A stretch of DNA of 64,000 bases from Stenotrophomonas maltophilia (GCF_006970445.1 NZ_CP033877.1:3170750-3234749); one strand, 5' to 3'. Shown: positions 34,752 to 44,269, counted from the first letter of the stretch. Numbers and translations: made by a program. The notes: generated from the sequence alone by a model not told the origin.

Positions 34752-34904
34752 AGGCAATCCAGGGGGAAGGAAGGGATGCTGGCACGATAGCCCAAGGCGG
34801 CCCGCAGAACGACCGCCCGGCCGGCAAATCAGTGTGTCATCGGCGTGCCTTGCGGGGCCGGGCATAATGAACGTCCCGTTACAGTTTGTGAGATCCCAGC
34901 GTCC

Positions 34905-36611
34905 ATGCGCCGTTCCGTCTCCCTGTTGGCCGCCTGCGCCACCACCCTGCTGCTGGGCGCCTGCGCCAGCACCCGCCCCGCGTCCGCCCCGGCCGGCCTG
35001 AAGGTCGCCGTCGATCCCGTCGCCCACCCGGCCGGCGAGACCCCGCAGTGGTGGTACCGCAGCGGCGCCGCCCAGGCCGCCGCCAACGGTGCGATGTCCG
35101 GTAAGGCCAAGAACGTCATCCTGTTCCTCGGCGACGGCATGAGCCTGACCACCGTGGCCGCCTCGCGCATCTACGAAGGCCAGCAGAAGGGTGGCTCGGG
35201 CGAAGAGAACCTGCTGTCCTGGGAGCGCTTCCCGGCCACGGCGTTCAGCAAGACCTACAACACCGATTCGCAGACCCCGGATTCGGCCGGCACCATGACC
35301 GCCATCACCACCGGCGTGAAGACCCACATGGGCGCAATCGGCGTCAGCGCCGGCAGCCGCACCGACTGCGCCGACAGCCTGTCCAAGGGCCTGCTGACCT
35401 GGCTGCAACTGGCCGACAGCGCCGGCCTGGCCACCGGCGTGGTCTCCACCGCGCGCCTGACCCATGCCACCCCGGCCGCCACCTATGCGCACTCGCCCGA
35501 GCGCAACTGGGAAAACGATACCGACCTGACTGAAGCCGCCAAGGCTGCAGGCTGCAAGGACATCGCCCAGCAGCTGCTGTCGACCTCGCGCTATGGGCGC
35601 GGCCCGCTGGTCGCCCTCGGCGGCGGTCGCGGTGAATTCACCACCGTGGAAGAGCGCGATCCGGAATACGACGACAAGGTCGGCCAGCGCCTGGATGGCC
35701 GCAGCCTGGTGCAGGAATGGCAGCAGGCGCACCCGCAGGGTGCCTACGTATGGAACAGCAAGCAGCTGGCCGCCGCCGCAAATGCGCCGGCCATCCTCGG
35801 CCTGTTCGAGCCGGACCACATGCGCTACGAGTACGAGCGCCCGCAGGATCCGGGCGGTGAGCCGAGCCTGGCCGAACTGACGGCCGCAGCGATCAAGAAT
35901 CTGTCGAAGCACCAGGAAGGCTACGTGCTGATGATCGAAGGCGCGCGCATCGACCACGCCAACCACAGCGGCAACGCCTACCGTGCACTGACCGAGACCG
36001 TGGCGCTGTCCGACGCGGTACGCGTGGCCAACGAACTGACCTCGGCCGACGACACCCTGATCATCGTCACCGCCGACCACTCGCACACGCTGAACTTCGT
36101 CGGCTACCCGGCACGTGGCAACCCGATCCTGGGCAAGGTGAAGGACAAGGGCGGCGAAGACGGCGCCGGCAAGCTGGATTACGCGCTGGATGGCACCGGC
36201 CAGCCGTACACCACGCTGAGCTACGCCAACGGCCCGGGCCATACCGGCAGCAGCAACCAGCAGCCGGCCGGCCCGAAGCGTTACCCGCACAACCCGAGCA
36301 GCTTCGAACCGGCCAACGGCCGCCCGAACCTGCGCGAAGTCGACACCGAGCATCCGGACTACATGCAGGAAGCACTGGTGCCGATGAAGGCCGAGTCGCA
36401 CGGCGGCGAAGACGTCGGTATCTGGGCACGCGGCCCGGGCAGCAAGGCGATCCGCGGCACGCTGGAACAGAACGCGATCTACCACATGATCGTGCAGGCC
36501 ACCCCGGCCCTGCGCGAGCGCCTGTGCCAGGCCGGCACCTGCGACGACAAGGGCGTGCCGGTGCAGCTGCCGGCACCGACGGCTTTCGAGCGCAAGGCCG
36601 AGGCCAAGTGA
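34905..36611 (+). CDS. Alkaline phosphatase, lipoprotein
   Basis: 568 residues from ATG at 34905. Lipobox LLLGAC (Cys20) marks it as a lipoprotein. The PF00245 fold is clear: metal ligand Asp77 in LFLGDGMSL, nucleophile Ser127 in TPDSAGTMTAITTGVKT, then the metal-binding region IEGARIDHANHSGN, and ADHSHTLNF. It hydrolyses phosphomonoesters in the periplasm or at the cell surface to supply phosphate. The architecture resembles the PhoA/animal alkaline phosphatase class rather than PhoX or PhoD. A CATAAT hexamer at 34864 could be its -10. The stop overlaps the next gene start (GTGA). Confidence 0.93.
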   Translation: MRRSVSLLAACATTLLLGACASTRPASAPAGLKVAVDPVAHPAGETPQWWYRSGAAQAAANGAMSGKAKNVILFLGDGMSLTTVAASRIYEGQQKGGSGEENLLSWERFPATAFSKTYNTDSQTPDSAGTMTAITTGVKTHMGAIGVSAGSRTDCADSLSKGLLTWLQLADSAGLATGVVSTARLTHATPAATYAHSPERNWENDTDLTEAAKAAGCKDIAQQLLSTSRYGRGPLVALGGGRGEFTTVEERDPEYDDKVGQRLDGRSLVQEWQQAHPQGAYVWNSKQLAAAANAPAILGLFEPDHMRYEYERPQDPGGEPSLAELTAAAIKNLSKHQEGYVLMIEGARIDHANHSGNAYRALTETVALSDAVRVANELTSADDTLIIVTADHSHTLNFVGYPARGNPILGKVKDKGGEDGAGKLDYALDGTGQPYTTLSYANGPGHTGSSNQQPAGPKRYPHNPSSFEPANGRPNLREVDTEHPDYMQEALVPMKAESHGGEDVGIWARGPGSKAIRGTLEQNAIYHMIVQATPALRERLCQAGTCDDKGVPVQLPAPTAFERKAEAK

Positions 36612-37153
36612 TCGTGAGGCAGGCCCGCGCTGCCCCTGCCAGCGGCCGCTTCGCGCGGTCGCTGGCCCTGCTCGGCGTGCTGGCCAGTTCCAGCGCGCTG
36701 GCGCAGGCACCGGCGTGCAAGCTGCTGACCGACGAACACGGGTTGTGGCCGCTGCCCAACTGCGAGGTGGTCGATCATCGGCCGAAGATCAGCGCCGACA
36801 CGCTGAAGGACCTGAACTACGACGACCACGGCCTGGCCGTGGTGTACGCCGACCAGGGCTTCCACTACGTCGACCGCAAGGGCCGGAGCCTGCCCGTGCT
36901 GACCTGGGACAACGGCCCGGAAACGCCACAGGAAGGTCTGCTGCGCGGCCGCGTCGGCAATCGCGTCGGCTACTTCGACCTGAAGTTCCGCCAGGTGGTG
37001 CCCGGCACCTTCGATTTCGGGTGGCCGTTCCAGGATGGCGTGGCCGAGGTCTGCAATGGTTGCCGTCGCGGTACGCCGGATGCCGATGGCCACACGCCGA
37101 TGGAAGGCGGAGAGCGGTTCCGGATCGACCGCTCGGGCCGTCGGGTGAAGTAG
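36608..37153 (+). CDS. WG-repeat-like exported protein
   Basis: 181 residues if begun at the GTG (36608) that overlaps the phosphatase stop; a GTG at 36614 is also possible. A signal peptide follows (FARSLALLGVLASSSALAQA). The mature part has repeats of the WG type (GLAVVYADQGFHYVDRKG; NRVGYFDLKFRQVVPGTFDF; GWPFQDGVAEV), about 35 residues each, which build a beta structure of unknown function. It also has the Cys pair CNGC. Tight overlap with the phosphatase suggests joint expression, perhaps an accessory protein. Structure element C begins nine bases after the stop. Confidence 0.78.
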   Translation: MIVRQARAAPASGRFARSLALLGVLASSSALAQAPACKLLTDEHGLWPLPNCEVVDHRPKISADTLKDLNYDDHGLAVVYADQGFHYVDRKGRSLPVLTWDNGPETPQEGLLRGRVGNRVGYFDLKFRQVVPGTFDFGWPFQDGVAEVCNGCRRGTPDADGHTPMEGGERFRIDRSGRRVK

Positions 37154-37161
37154 TTTTTTCG

Positions 37162-37341
37162 GCAGGGCTGCGCCCTGCACCTGCTACAAGCCAGAGCAAC
37201 AGCAACAGCCAAAGCGGCTCTGGATTTCCGTTGGTTGGGCGGGGCGGTGTGGGTGGGCAGGACACGCCGTAAACCCGTCCATGGGGGCTCGATGGCGCCA
37301 TCCATGGCGCCAACGGTCCTGCCCACCCACACCGCCCCACC
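37162..37341 (-). repeat. Large structured intergenic element, copy C (reverse orientation)
   Basis: On the plus strand: tail hairpin GCAGGGC-TGC-GCCCTGC (37162-37178) right after the preceding gene, a stretch with AGCAACAGCAACAGC, then perfect 23-bp arms at 37241-37263 and 37316-37338. The inner core, read on the minus strand, has GGCGCC-ATGGAT-GGCGCC and then GAGCCCCCATGGACGGGTTTACGGCG. The arm sequence differs from copies A and B, yet pairing is perfect. Confidence 0.8.
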
Positions 37342-37370
37342 ACCGACAGATTTCCGGTGACGGTTGGACC

Positions 37371-37389
37371 ATCCACGCTTTGCGTGGAT
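37371..37389. repeat. Degenerate SMAG hairpin
   Basis: ATCCACGC-TTT-GCGTGGAT; the flanking GTAG/CTAC is lost. Confidence 0.65.
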
Positions 37390-37417
37390 CACATCTGTCA
37401 GATATCGAATTGAATCC

Positions 37418-37458
37418 GGGGTCAGATCCGTTTTCCGCAGGAAAACGGATCTGACCCC
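37418..37458. repeat. Perfect 19-bp palindrome of the GGGGTCAGA class
   Basis: Arms 37418-37436 (starting GGGGTCAGATCC) and 37440-37458 with a 3-base loop. It resembles palindromes linked to REP-associated tyrosine transposases (RAYT); no such gene is in the window. Confidence 0.85.
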
Positions 37459-37494
37459 ATCAACATGCCCGACAGCTCGCAGGAAACTGTCGAA

Positions 37495-37675
37495 GGCGGG
37501 GTGGGTCCGGTTGCGGGGGCGTGAGCCGCATGGATGCGGCGACCGAGCTTACATGGATGTACTTGCAGCGCCCCCCGCAACCGGACCCACCCCGCCCCCC
37601 TCAGGAAACCCGCTTCTGCTGTTGCTTCGGCCGTTGCCGTTGCTGCGCGTCTGCGGGTGCAGGGCGCAGCCCTGC
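37495..37675 (+). repeat. Large structured intergenic element, copy B
   Basis: Perfect 25-bp arms at 37495-37519 and 37572-37596. Core: GTGAGCCGCATGGATGCGGC (7-bp hairpin), GACCGAGC, then TACATGGATGTA (second hairpin). A tail with GTTGC words ends in GCAGGGC-GCA-GCCCTGC (37659-37675), just left of tilS. Copies B and C face each other and with the repeats between them fill all of 37154-37697, which has no gene. Confidence 0.8.
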
Positions 37676-37697
37676 CGAGCAACCCTATACTTGCCCC

Positions 37698-38984
37698 GTG
37701 ACTGCCTTCCCTGCCCTCGTTCCGCTGGATGCGCCACTGCTGGTGGGCTACAGCGGCGGTGTCGACTCGACCGTGCTGCTACACTGGCTGTGGCGCTGCG
37801 CCCAGGCTTCCGGCACCGCGCTGCGTGCGGTGCACGTACACCATGGCCTGCAACCCGATGCGGACGGCTGGGTGCTGCATTGCCAGCAGCAATGCGCAGC
37901 ACTGGGCATCGAACTGGCCGAGCATCGCGTGCAGGTCGACAAGCGCGCGGGCCTCGGCCTTGAAGGCGCGGCGCGGCAGGCACGACGTGCAGCGTTCGCC
38001 GCCGAACTGCGCGACGGCGAAACATTGGCACTGGCGCAGCACCAGGACGATCAGGCCGAGACCTTCCTGCTGCGGGCCCTGCGCGGATCCGGCGTCGATG
38101 GCCTTGCCGCGATGTCCGTACACAGCCGCCTTGGCGAACAGCCTCTATGGCGGCCGCTGCTGGCGGTGCCACGCAGTGCACTGCTCGACTACGCGAACCA
38201 GCACGCGCTGCGCTGGATCGAAGACCCCAGCAATGGCGACGACCACGCCGATCGCAACTTCCTGCGCCTGCAGGTGCTGCCGTTGCTGCGCCAGCGCTGG
38301 CCGCATGCCGCTGCGGCGCTGGCGGGCAGCGCGATGCACTGCGGGCAGACCCGCGAACTGCTGGACGAGGAAGACGCCGAGCTGATCGCGCACCTGGAAG
38401 TGGCACCGCGCGTGCTGTCGCTGCAGCTGCTGCGCCAGGTGTCACCGGGGCGTGCCGCGCGCGTGCTGCGCGCCTGGGTGATCGGCCACGGTGCGGCGCC
38501 ACTGCCGGCCACGGTGCTGCAGCAGGGTCTGGACGAACTGCTGCCGGCCGGCAACGATCGCCAGGCGCGGGTGCGCTGGCACGATCACGCCATCCAGCAG
38601 TGGCGCGAGCATGCCTATCTGCTGCCCGCACAGCTGCCGGCGCTGCCCCGCGGATGGCAGGCCGACTGGGATGGGCATGCCCCCCTGCTGCTGCCCGATG
38701 GCGGCCAACTGCGCCTGCAGGGCACCGTGGCCTTCGAACGCCCACTCCAGGTCCGTGCACGCGTAGGCGGTGAGCGCATCCTGCTGCCCGGCCGCCAGCA
38801 TTCGCATGCGCTGAAGGACTGCCTGCAACGCGAACACCTTGCCCCCTGGCGGCGCGCCCAGCTGCCGCTGGTCTTCGATGGGCCACAGTTGCTCGCCGCC
38901 GCCGACGTGGTCATCGCGGCCCCTCTGCAAGCCTGGTTGCAGGCCCATGATGCCCAGCTGCAATGGCGTCCCGGCGGCTGGTGA
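37698..38984 (+). CDS. tilS: tRNA(Ile)-lysidine synthetase
   Basis: 428 residues from GTG at 37698. The ATP-pyrophosphatase P-loop SGGVDS (19-24) is close to the N-terminus as in the family; HVHHGLQPDADGW and the LAQHQDDQAETFLLRALRGSG block follow, with linker and C-terminal tRNA-binding domains (LPGRQHSHALKDCLQ). It changes C34 of tRNA-Ile2 to lysidine so that AUA codons are read correctly; the function is essential. A TATACT hexamer at 37686-37691 sits so close to the GTG that the transcript may be nearly leaderless. xseB and ispA follow on the same strand. Confidence 0.95.
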   Translation: MTAFPALVPLDAPLLVGYSGGVDSTVLLHWLWRCAQASGTALRAVHVHHGLQPDADGWVLHCQQQCAALGIELAEHRVQVDKRAGLGLEGAARQARRAAFAAELRDGETLALAQHQDDQAETFLLRALRGSGVDGLAAMSVHSRLGEQPLWRPLLAVPRSALLDYANQHALRWIEDPSNGDDHADRNFLRLQVLPLLRQRWPHAAAALAGSAMHCGQTRELLDEEDAELIAHLEVAPRVLSLQLLRQVSPGRAARVLRAWVIGHGAAPLPATVLQQGLDELLPAGNDRQARVRWHDHAIQQWREHAYLLPAQLPALPRGWQADWDGHAPLLLPDGGQLRLQGTVAFERPLQVRARVGGERILLPGRQHSHALKDCLQREHLAPWRRAQLPLVFDGPQLLAAADVVIAAPLQAWLQAHDAQLQWRPGGW

Positions 38985-39020
38985 ATTGACCCCCGCGCGC
39001 AGCCCGTCCACACTTGCCGC

Positions 39021-39281
39021 ATGGCCAAGAAGTCCCCCGAAAACGCCTCCCCGGTCGCCCAGTTCGAGCAGTCGCTCGAATCGCTGGAACAGCTGGTGGA
39101 GCAGATGGAAACCGGCGAGCTGAGCCTGGAAGCTTCGCTCAGTGCTTACGAACGCGGCGTCGGTCTGTACCGCCAGTGCCAGCAGGCGCTGGAACAGGCC
39201 GAACTGCGCGTGCGCCTGCTCAGCGATCCGGCGCAGCCGGAAGCATCCGAGCCTTTCGATCCGCCCAGCCATGACGGCTGA
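39021..39281 (+). CDS. xseB: Exodeoxyribonuclease VII small subunit
   Basis: 86 residues. The core [20 protein letters not shown] and [18 protein letters not shown] is the XseB signature, a short helical coiled coil of which several copies bind one XseA. The complex degrades single-stranded DNA into oligonucleotides in the cytosol. xseA is not in the window. The end overlaps the ispA start by 11 bases, the usual xseB-ispA arrangement. Confidence 0.96.
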   Translation: MAKKSPENASPVAQFEQSLESLEQLVEQMETGELSLEASLSAYERGVGLYRQCQQALEQAELRVRLLSDPAQPEASEPFDPPSHDG

Positions 39282-40149
39282 GGTTCTGTTCGCGCGCTGG
39301 CGCGACCGTATCGAAAGCCAGCTCGACGCCGCCCTGCCCTCGCCTGCCGAAGCACCGCAGCGCCTGCACCAGGCCATGCGCTATTCGGTGCTGGGCGGTG
39401 GCAAACGCATGCGGCCACTGCTGGTGTACGCCAGTGGTCACCTGTTCGGCGCACAGCTGGAGCACCTGGACGCAGCGGCGATGGCCGTCGAGCTCATCCA
39501 CGCCTATTCGCTGGTGCATGACGACCTGCCGGCGATGGATGACGACGCGCTGCGCCGTGGCAAGCCGACCACCCACATCGCCTTCGACGAAGCCACCGCG
39601 ATCCTGGCCGGTGACGCTCTGCAGACCCGTGCCTTCGGCCTGCTGGCCGATGCGCCGCTGCCGGCCACGCTGCGCGTGGCCTGCCTGCAGACCCTGGCCC
39701 ACGCGTCCGGCGCCTCCGGCATGTGCGGCGGCCAGGCGCTGGACATCGATGCCACCGGCCAGCAGCAGACGCTGGCAGCATTGACCCGCATGCATGCGCT
39801 GAAGACCGGCGCCCTGATCCGCGCGGCGGTGCGCATGGGGGCTCTGTGCGGCCAGGCCCACGAGCCGCAGCTGGCCCAGCTCGACAGTTTCGCCGATGCA
39901 CTCGGCCTGGCCTTCCAGGTCCGCGATGACATCCTCGATGTCGAAGCCAGTTCCGAACAGCTGGGCAAGACCGCCGGCAAGGACCAGGCGCAGGACAAGA
40001 GCACCTTCCCCGCGCTGCTCGGCATGGACGGCGCGAAGGCCCAGCTGCACGAGCTCGCAGCGCGCATGCAGGCGATCCTGGCCGGATACGGCGAAGAGGC
40101 CGATGCACTGCGTGCGCTGGCGACGCTGGCGGTCGAACGCGATCATTGA
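39271..40149 (+). CDS. ispA: (2E,6E)-farnesyl diphosphate synthase
   Basis: 292 residues from ATG at 39271, inside the end of xse[11 protein letters not shown] binds the isopentenyl diphosphate; the first aspartate-rich motif is [10 protein letters not shown] (Asp84, 85, 90) and the second is FQVRDDILD. The length and insertions fit short-chain (C15) trans-prenyl synthases. It makes FPP for undecaprenyl phosphate and ubiquinone. In other bacteria dxs often follows; here a terminator follows and then an opposing DUF4870 gene. Confidence 0.95.
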   Translation: MTAEVLFARWRDRIESQLDAALPSPAEAPQRLHQAMRYSVLGGGKRMRPLLVYASGHLFGAQLEHLDAAAMAVELIHAYSLVHDDLPAMDDDALRRGKPTTHIAFDEATAILAGDALQTRAFGLLADAPLPATLRVACLQTLAHASGASGMCGGQALDIDATGQQQTLAALTRMHALKTGALIRAAVRMGALCGQAHEPQLAQLDSFADALGLAFQVRDDILDVEASSEQLGKTAGKDQAQDKSTFPALLGMDGAKAQLHELAARMQAILAGYGEEADALRALATLAVERDH

Positions 40150-40193
40150 TCGCCGCTCGCTCGCCGGGTACCGCCCGTCGCTCCCCGCACATG

Positions 40194-40220
40194 AAAACGC
40201 CCGGCAATGCCGGGCGTTTT
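40194..40220. terminator. Bidirectional terminator
   Basis: AAAACGCCCGGC-AAT-GCCGGGCGTTTT, a perfect 12-bp stem with A and T runs, between the convergent ispA and DUF4870 genes. Confidence 0.93.
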
Positions 40221-40241
40221 CAGTTCCGCATGCAGCCGGTC

Positions 40242-40613
40242 TTACTTGATCAGGCGCAGGGTGAACGGGTAGCGGTAGGCTTCGCCGTTGTTGGCCTTCA
40301 CTGCGGCAATGATGCAGAACACCAGGTTGATGACGCCGACGATCGGGGCCAGGATGCCACCGATGATCACGATCATCAGGATGATGCTGATGACCATCGC
40401 GATGGTCACGGTGATCTGGAAGTTCAGGGCTTCCTTGGCCTGGTCGGTCACGAAGGCCTTGCCAGCATCGTCCTTGTTGATCAGCCAGATGATCAGCGCG
40501 CCGATGAAGCCGGTGAAGATGCCCAGCAGGTGCGCAGCCAGCGCCATGGTGCGCTGGTCGGCCGGCACGTCGGTGGTGGCCGGCGGCGGCGGGACGTTAT
40601 CGAATTCACTCAC
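40242..40613 (-). CDS. DUF4870 (Tic20-like) membrane protein
   Basis: 123 residues from GTG at 40613, chosen because AAGGAG lies seven bases upstream; the in-frame ATG at 40658 has none. N-terminal Pro-rich stretch (VPPPPATTDVPADQ), then three to four hydrophobic helices: ALAAHLLGIFTGFIGALIIW, a QAKEALNFQ motif typical of DUF4870, and two further helices. Such proteins are small inner-membrane proteins of unknown function, some related to Tic20. It is monocistronic between a terminator and the pmbA gene end. Confidence 0.9.
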   Translation of the reverse strand: MSEFDNVPPPPATTDVPADQRTMALAAHLLGIFTGFIGALIIWLINKDDAGKAFVTDQAKEALNFQITVTIAMVISIILMIVIIGGILAPIVGVINLVFCIIAAVKANNGEAYRYPFTLRLIK

Positions 40614-40700
40614 GACAAAACTCCTTTTCATTGGGTGGTCTTGACCCACCAGCACCAAGCTGGTTGCGTCAGGCGGGCATAGCTTACGCCATCAATGCCA

Positions 40701-42068
40701 TCAATCATTACCGGCGATGGTCATCCGCCCCAGCAGGATCGAACCGGTCCGGACATGCGAGCGCGGATCGACGTCATTACCGACCGCCTCGATGCTGCTG
40801 AACATCTCGCGCAGGTTGCCGGCAATGGTGACGCCGTCCACCGGGTACTGGATCTCGCCGTTCTCGACACGGAAGCCGCCCGCGCCACGCGAGTAGTCGC
40901 CGGTCACCCCGTTCACGCCCTGCCCCATCAGCTCGGTCACCAGCAGGCCGTCGCCCATCTGCCGGGCGATCTCTTCCAGCGGGCCGGCATTGGCCGCCAG
41001 CTGCAGGTTGTGCACGCCGCCGGCATTGGCGGTGGTCTGCAGGCCCAGCTTGCGCGCCGAATAGCTGCCCAGCACGTAGCGCTGCAGCACGCCGTCACGG
41101 ACCAGCGCCGAAGCACGGGTGGCCACGCCGTCGCCGTCGAAGGCGGCCGAGCGCAGGCCGCGGCGCAGGTGCGGCAGTTCGTCGATCTGCATCCATTCCG
41201 GGAACAGGCGCTGGCCGACGCTGTCCAGCAGGAAGCTGGCCTGGCGGTACAAGGCACCGCCGGATACCGCCGACAGCAGGTGGCCGACCAGGCTGCGCGC
41301 CACTTCCGGGGCAAACAGCACCGGCATGCTGCCGGTGGCCAACGAACGCGGCTGCAGGCGGGCCACGGTGCGTTCGGCGGCGCGACGGCCGACCAGACCC
41401 ACGTCTTCCAGGTCCTCCCGGGCCAGCGCGCTGGTGTACCAGCCATCGCGCTGCATGCCATCGCCCTGCCCGGCGATCAGCGCGCAGCCGACCGAATGGT
41501 GGGTGCCGCGCTCACGGCCGAAGAAGCCGTGCGAATTGGCGTACACCGACAGGCTCTGCATGCTCGACACCGAAGCGCCATCGGAATTGCGGATCTGCGC
41601 ATCGGCCTCGCGGCCGGCGGCCTCGCAGGCCAGGGCCAGGTCCACCGCCTCATCGGCCTGCAGCGCCCATGGGTGCCAGCCGTCCAGGTCCGGGAAGTCG
41701 GTGGCCATCAGTGCGGCTTCGGCCAGGCCCGCAGCCGGGTCATCCTCGGTATGCCGGGCGATCGCACAGGCCTGCTCGACCGTGGCGGCGAGGCTGGCCT
41801 CGTTCAGGTCACCGGTGCTGGCACTGCCCTTGCGCTGGCCGAAGTAGACGGTCACGGCGATGCCGCGATCACGGGTGGACTGCACGGTCTCCACTTCACC
41901 GAGGCGGACATTGACCTCCAGGCCGCGGTCCTCGCTGCAGCTGACCTCGGCCTGGCTGGCGCCCAGCGCGCGGGCGCGGTCAAGCAGCTGCTGGGAGAGG
42001 TCGGCCAGCCGTTCCAGCCGGGCCGGGGTGTCGTCGCCGACGGCCACTTCAGGGGCGATCACGTTCAA
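40701..42068 (-). CDS. pmbA: Metalloprotease PmbA/TldE
   Basis: 455 residues from TTG at 42068, supported by AGGA seven bases upstream; a GTG two codons later is the alternative. PmbA partners TldD in a heterodimeric protease that processes modified peptides such as microcins and helps degrade CcdA antitoxin. PmbA itself lacks the HExxxH motif, which the TldD subunit supplies. Typical blocks: SSMQSLSVYANSHGFFGRERG, FLLDSVGQRLFPEWMQI, and the C-terminal GAGGFRVENGEIQYPVDGVT. It is divergent from darP, as in many proteobacteria, and close to tldD. Confidence 0.95.
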   Translation of the reverse strand: MNVIAPEVAVGDDTPARLERLADLSQQLLDRARALGASQAEVSCSEDRGLEVNVRLGEVETVQSTRDRGIAVTVYFGQRKGSASTGDLNEASLAATVEQACAIARHTEDDPAAGLAEAALMATDFPDLDGWHPWALQADEAVDLALACEAAGREADAQIRNSDGASVSSMQSLSVYANSHGFFGRERGTHHSVGCALIAGQGDGMQRDGWYTSALAREDLEDVGLVGRRAAERTVARLQPRSLATGSMPVLFAPEVARSLVGHLLSAVSGGALYRQASFLLDSVGQRLFPEWMQIDELPHLRRGLRSAAFDGDGVATRASALVRDGVLQRYVLGSYSARKLGLQTTANAGGVHNLQLAANAGPLEEIARQMGDGLLVTELMGQGVNGVTGDYSRGAGGFRVENGEIQYPVDGVTIAGNLREMFSSIEAVGNDVDPRSHVRTGSILLGRMTIAGND

Positions 42069-42136
42069 TGCTTTATCCTGTACGGGTTGGGCCCGGCATC
42101 ACGCCGAGCGACTTTTTTTGAGATCAGGTAGGAACG

Positions 42137-42724
42137 ATGCGCGGACGCGACGAAGAAACCGGTGAATTCCACGACAAGAGCCGCAGCCAGAACCGGCGCG
42201 ACGCGCTCGACGTCCTGGCCCTGGGCGAGAAGCTGGTGTCGCTGACCCCGGCCCAGCTGGCGCGCCTGCCGATTCCGGAAGACCTGCTGCCGCATATCGC
42301 CGAGTGCAAGCGCATTACTGCCCACATCGCCCACAAGCGCCAGCTGGCGTTCCTGGCCAAGCACATGCGTCGCGAAGAAGACGCCACGCTGGATGCGATC
42401 CGCGATGCGCTGGACGCCAACAGCGAAACCGGCCGCCGCGAAGTGGCGATGATGCACCGTGCCGAGGACTGGCGCGACCGCCTGCTGGCCGAGGGTGACA
42501 AGGCGCTGGCCGCCCTGCTCGATGACTACCCGCAGGCCGACCGCCAGCAGCTGCGCACCCTGGTGCGCAACGCGCAGGCCGAGAAGGCCAAGAACAAGCC
42601 GCCGCGCGCCTATCGCGAGATCTTCCAGGTGCTGCGTACCCTGATGCTGCCGGCCGCGCTGGGCCTGAAGGCCAGCGCCGAAGACACCGACCCGGTCGAG
42701 ACCGACGAGGCCGACGAGGACTGA
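42137..42724 (+). CDS. darP: Ribosome biogenesis factor DarP (YjgA, DUF615)
   Basis: 195 residues, ATG at 42137 with AGGTAGGAA upstream. The DUF615 hallmarks are [37 protein letters not shown] and [12 protein letters not shown]. It is a helical, highly charged protein that binds pre-50S particles and aids their maturation in E. coli. The C-terminal acidic tail ([14 protein letters not shown]) is longer than usual. Its divergent pairing with pmbA across a 68-base gap is conserved, and both promoters must lie in that gap. Confidence 0.95.
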   Translation: MRGRDEETGEFHDKSRSQNRRDALDVLALGEKLVSLTPAQLARLPIPEDLLPHIAECKRITAHIAHKRQLAFLAKHMRREEDATLDAIRDALDANSETGRREVAMMHRAEDWRDRLLAEGDKALAALLDDYPQADRQQLRTLVRNAQAEKAKNKPPRAYREIFQVLRTLMLPAALGLKASAEDTDPVETDEADED

Positions 42725-42765
42725 GTCCCCGCCGAGCGGGGCGGTGGCACTGGCCATCGCCCGGC

Positions 42766-44211
42766 TCAGGCCTGGGTACCGCCGACGGTGATGCCCTCGA
42801 TCAACAGCGAGGGCTGGCCGACACCCACGGGCACGCTCTGCCCATCCTTGCCGCAGATGCCCACGCCCTCGTCCAGTGCCAGATCGTTGCCGACCATGCG
42901 CACCTTCTGCATGGTTTCCGGACCGTTGCCGATCAGGGTCGCGCCCTTCACCGGCGTGGTGATGCGGCCATCCTCGATCAGGTAGGCCTCGGTGGCCGAG
43001 AACACGTACTTGCCGCTGGTGATATCGACCTGGCCGCCGCCGAAGTTGACCGCGTACAGGCCCTTCTTCACCGAACGGATCATCTCCTGCGGGTCGTGCT
43101 GGCCGGCGCGCATGTAGGTATTGGTCATGCGCGGCATGGTCAGGTGCGCGAAGGATTCACGGCGCCCGTTGCCGGTCGGTGCCATGTCCATCAGACGCGC
43201 ATTGAGGCTGTCCTGCATGTAGCCGACCAGGATGCCGTCCTCGATCAGCGTGGTGCACTGGGTCGGGTGGCCTTCGTCGTCGATGTTCAACGAACCGCGG
43301 CGACCGTCGAGCGTGCCATCGTCAACGATGGTCACCCCCGGTGCCGCGACACGCTCACCGATGCGGCCGGCGTAGACACTGGTGCCCTTGCGGTTGAAGT
43401 CACCTTCCAGGCCGTGGCCGACCGCTTCGTGCAGCAGCACGCCCGGCCAACCCGGGCCGAGCACCACCGGCATCATGCCGGCCGGCGCCGGCACCGCGTC
43501 CAGGTTCACCAGCGCCTGGCGCAGTGCTTCCTGGGCGAGGGCTTCGGGGCGGCCGCTGGCAAACAGATCTTCGTAGCCATAGCGGCCACCGCCACCGGCA
43601 TAGCCGGATTCGCGGCGGCCGTTGTGTTCGACGATCACCTGCACGTTCAGGCGTACCAGTGGACGCACGTCGGCTGCCAGCACGCCGTCACTGCGGGCGA
43701 TCAGCACCGTATCGACGCCGCCGGACAGGCTCACCATCACCTGCTTCACGCGTGGATCGGCGGCACGCAGGTAGCCATCCAGGCGCTTGAGCACCTCGAC
43801 CTTGGCTTCGTTGCCGATGCCATCGATCGGGTCCAGCGCCGGGTACAGCGCGCGCGCATTGCCGCGCAGCAGCGAACGCCCGGTCTGTGCACCGCCCTCG
43901 CGCGAGATCGCGCGCGCCGACTGCGCCGCTGCCAGCAGCGCGTCGGCATGGATGTCATCGGAGTAGGCGAAGCCGGTCTTCTCGCCGGAAATCGCCCGCA
44001 CGCCCACGCCCTGCTCGATGGAATGGGCGCCGTCCTTGACGATGCCGTCTTCCACGCTCCAGCTCTCGCGGCGGGCGTGCTGGAAATAAAGGTCACCGAA
44101 GTCGACACCGGGGCCGAGCAGCTGGCCGAAGGTGCGCTCCAGGCCAGCGGTATCCAGGCCGCCGGGGCGCAGCAGGCGGTCTTGGGCAAGCGTCAGGGCG
44201 ATATCAGTCAT
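42766..44211 (-). CDS. tldD: Metalloprotease TldD
   Basis: 481 residues starting [14 protein letters not shown]. The zinc motif HEAVGH (His261, Glu262, His266) lies in [18 protein letters not shown], as required for the catalytic subunit of the TldD/TldE protease. [19 protein letters not shown] and [20 protein letters not shown] are further family blocks. It is the last gene of the conserved maf-rng-yhdP-tldD run, 58 bases after yhdP; pmbA is encoded nearby, so both subunits come from the same neighbourhood. Confidence 0.96.
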   Translation of the reverse strand: MTDIALTLAQDRLLRPGGLDTAGLERTFGQLLGPGVDFGDLYFQHARRESWSVEDGIVKDGAHSIEQGVGVRAISGEKTGFAYSDDIHADALLAAAQSARAISREGGAQTGRSLLRGNARALYPALDPIDGIGNEAKVEVLKRLDGYLRAADPRVKQVMVSLSGGVDTVLIARSDGVLAADVRPLVRLNVQVIVEHNGRRESGYAGGGGRYGYEDLFASGRPEALAQEALRQALVNLDAVPAPAGMMPVVLGPGWPGVLLHEAVGHGLEGDFNRKGTSVYAGRIGERVAAPGVTIVDDGTLDGRRGSLNIDDEGHPTQCTTLIEDGILVGYMQDSLNARLMDMAPTGNGRRESFAHLTMPRMTNTYMRAGQHDPQEMIRSVKKGLYAVNFGGGQVDITSGKYVFSATEAYLIEDGRITTPVKGATLIGNGPETMQKVRMVGNDLALDEGVGICGKDGQSVPVGVGQPSLLIEGITVGGTQA

Positions 44212-44269
44212 GGTCTCGATCTGGGGATGCGGGGGCGCTCAGGCAAGCCCCGTGAACAGGAAACCGCGC

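Noticed and set aside
34752-36710. 650-codon N-terminal extension of the DAACS symporter
   Set aside because: It is antisense to the alkaline phosphatase; the symporter begins normally at 34751.
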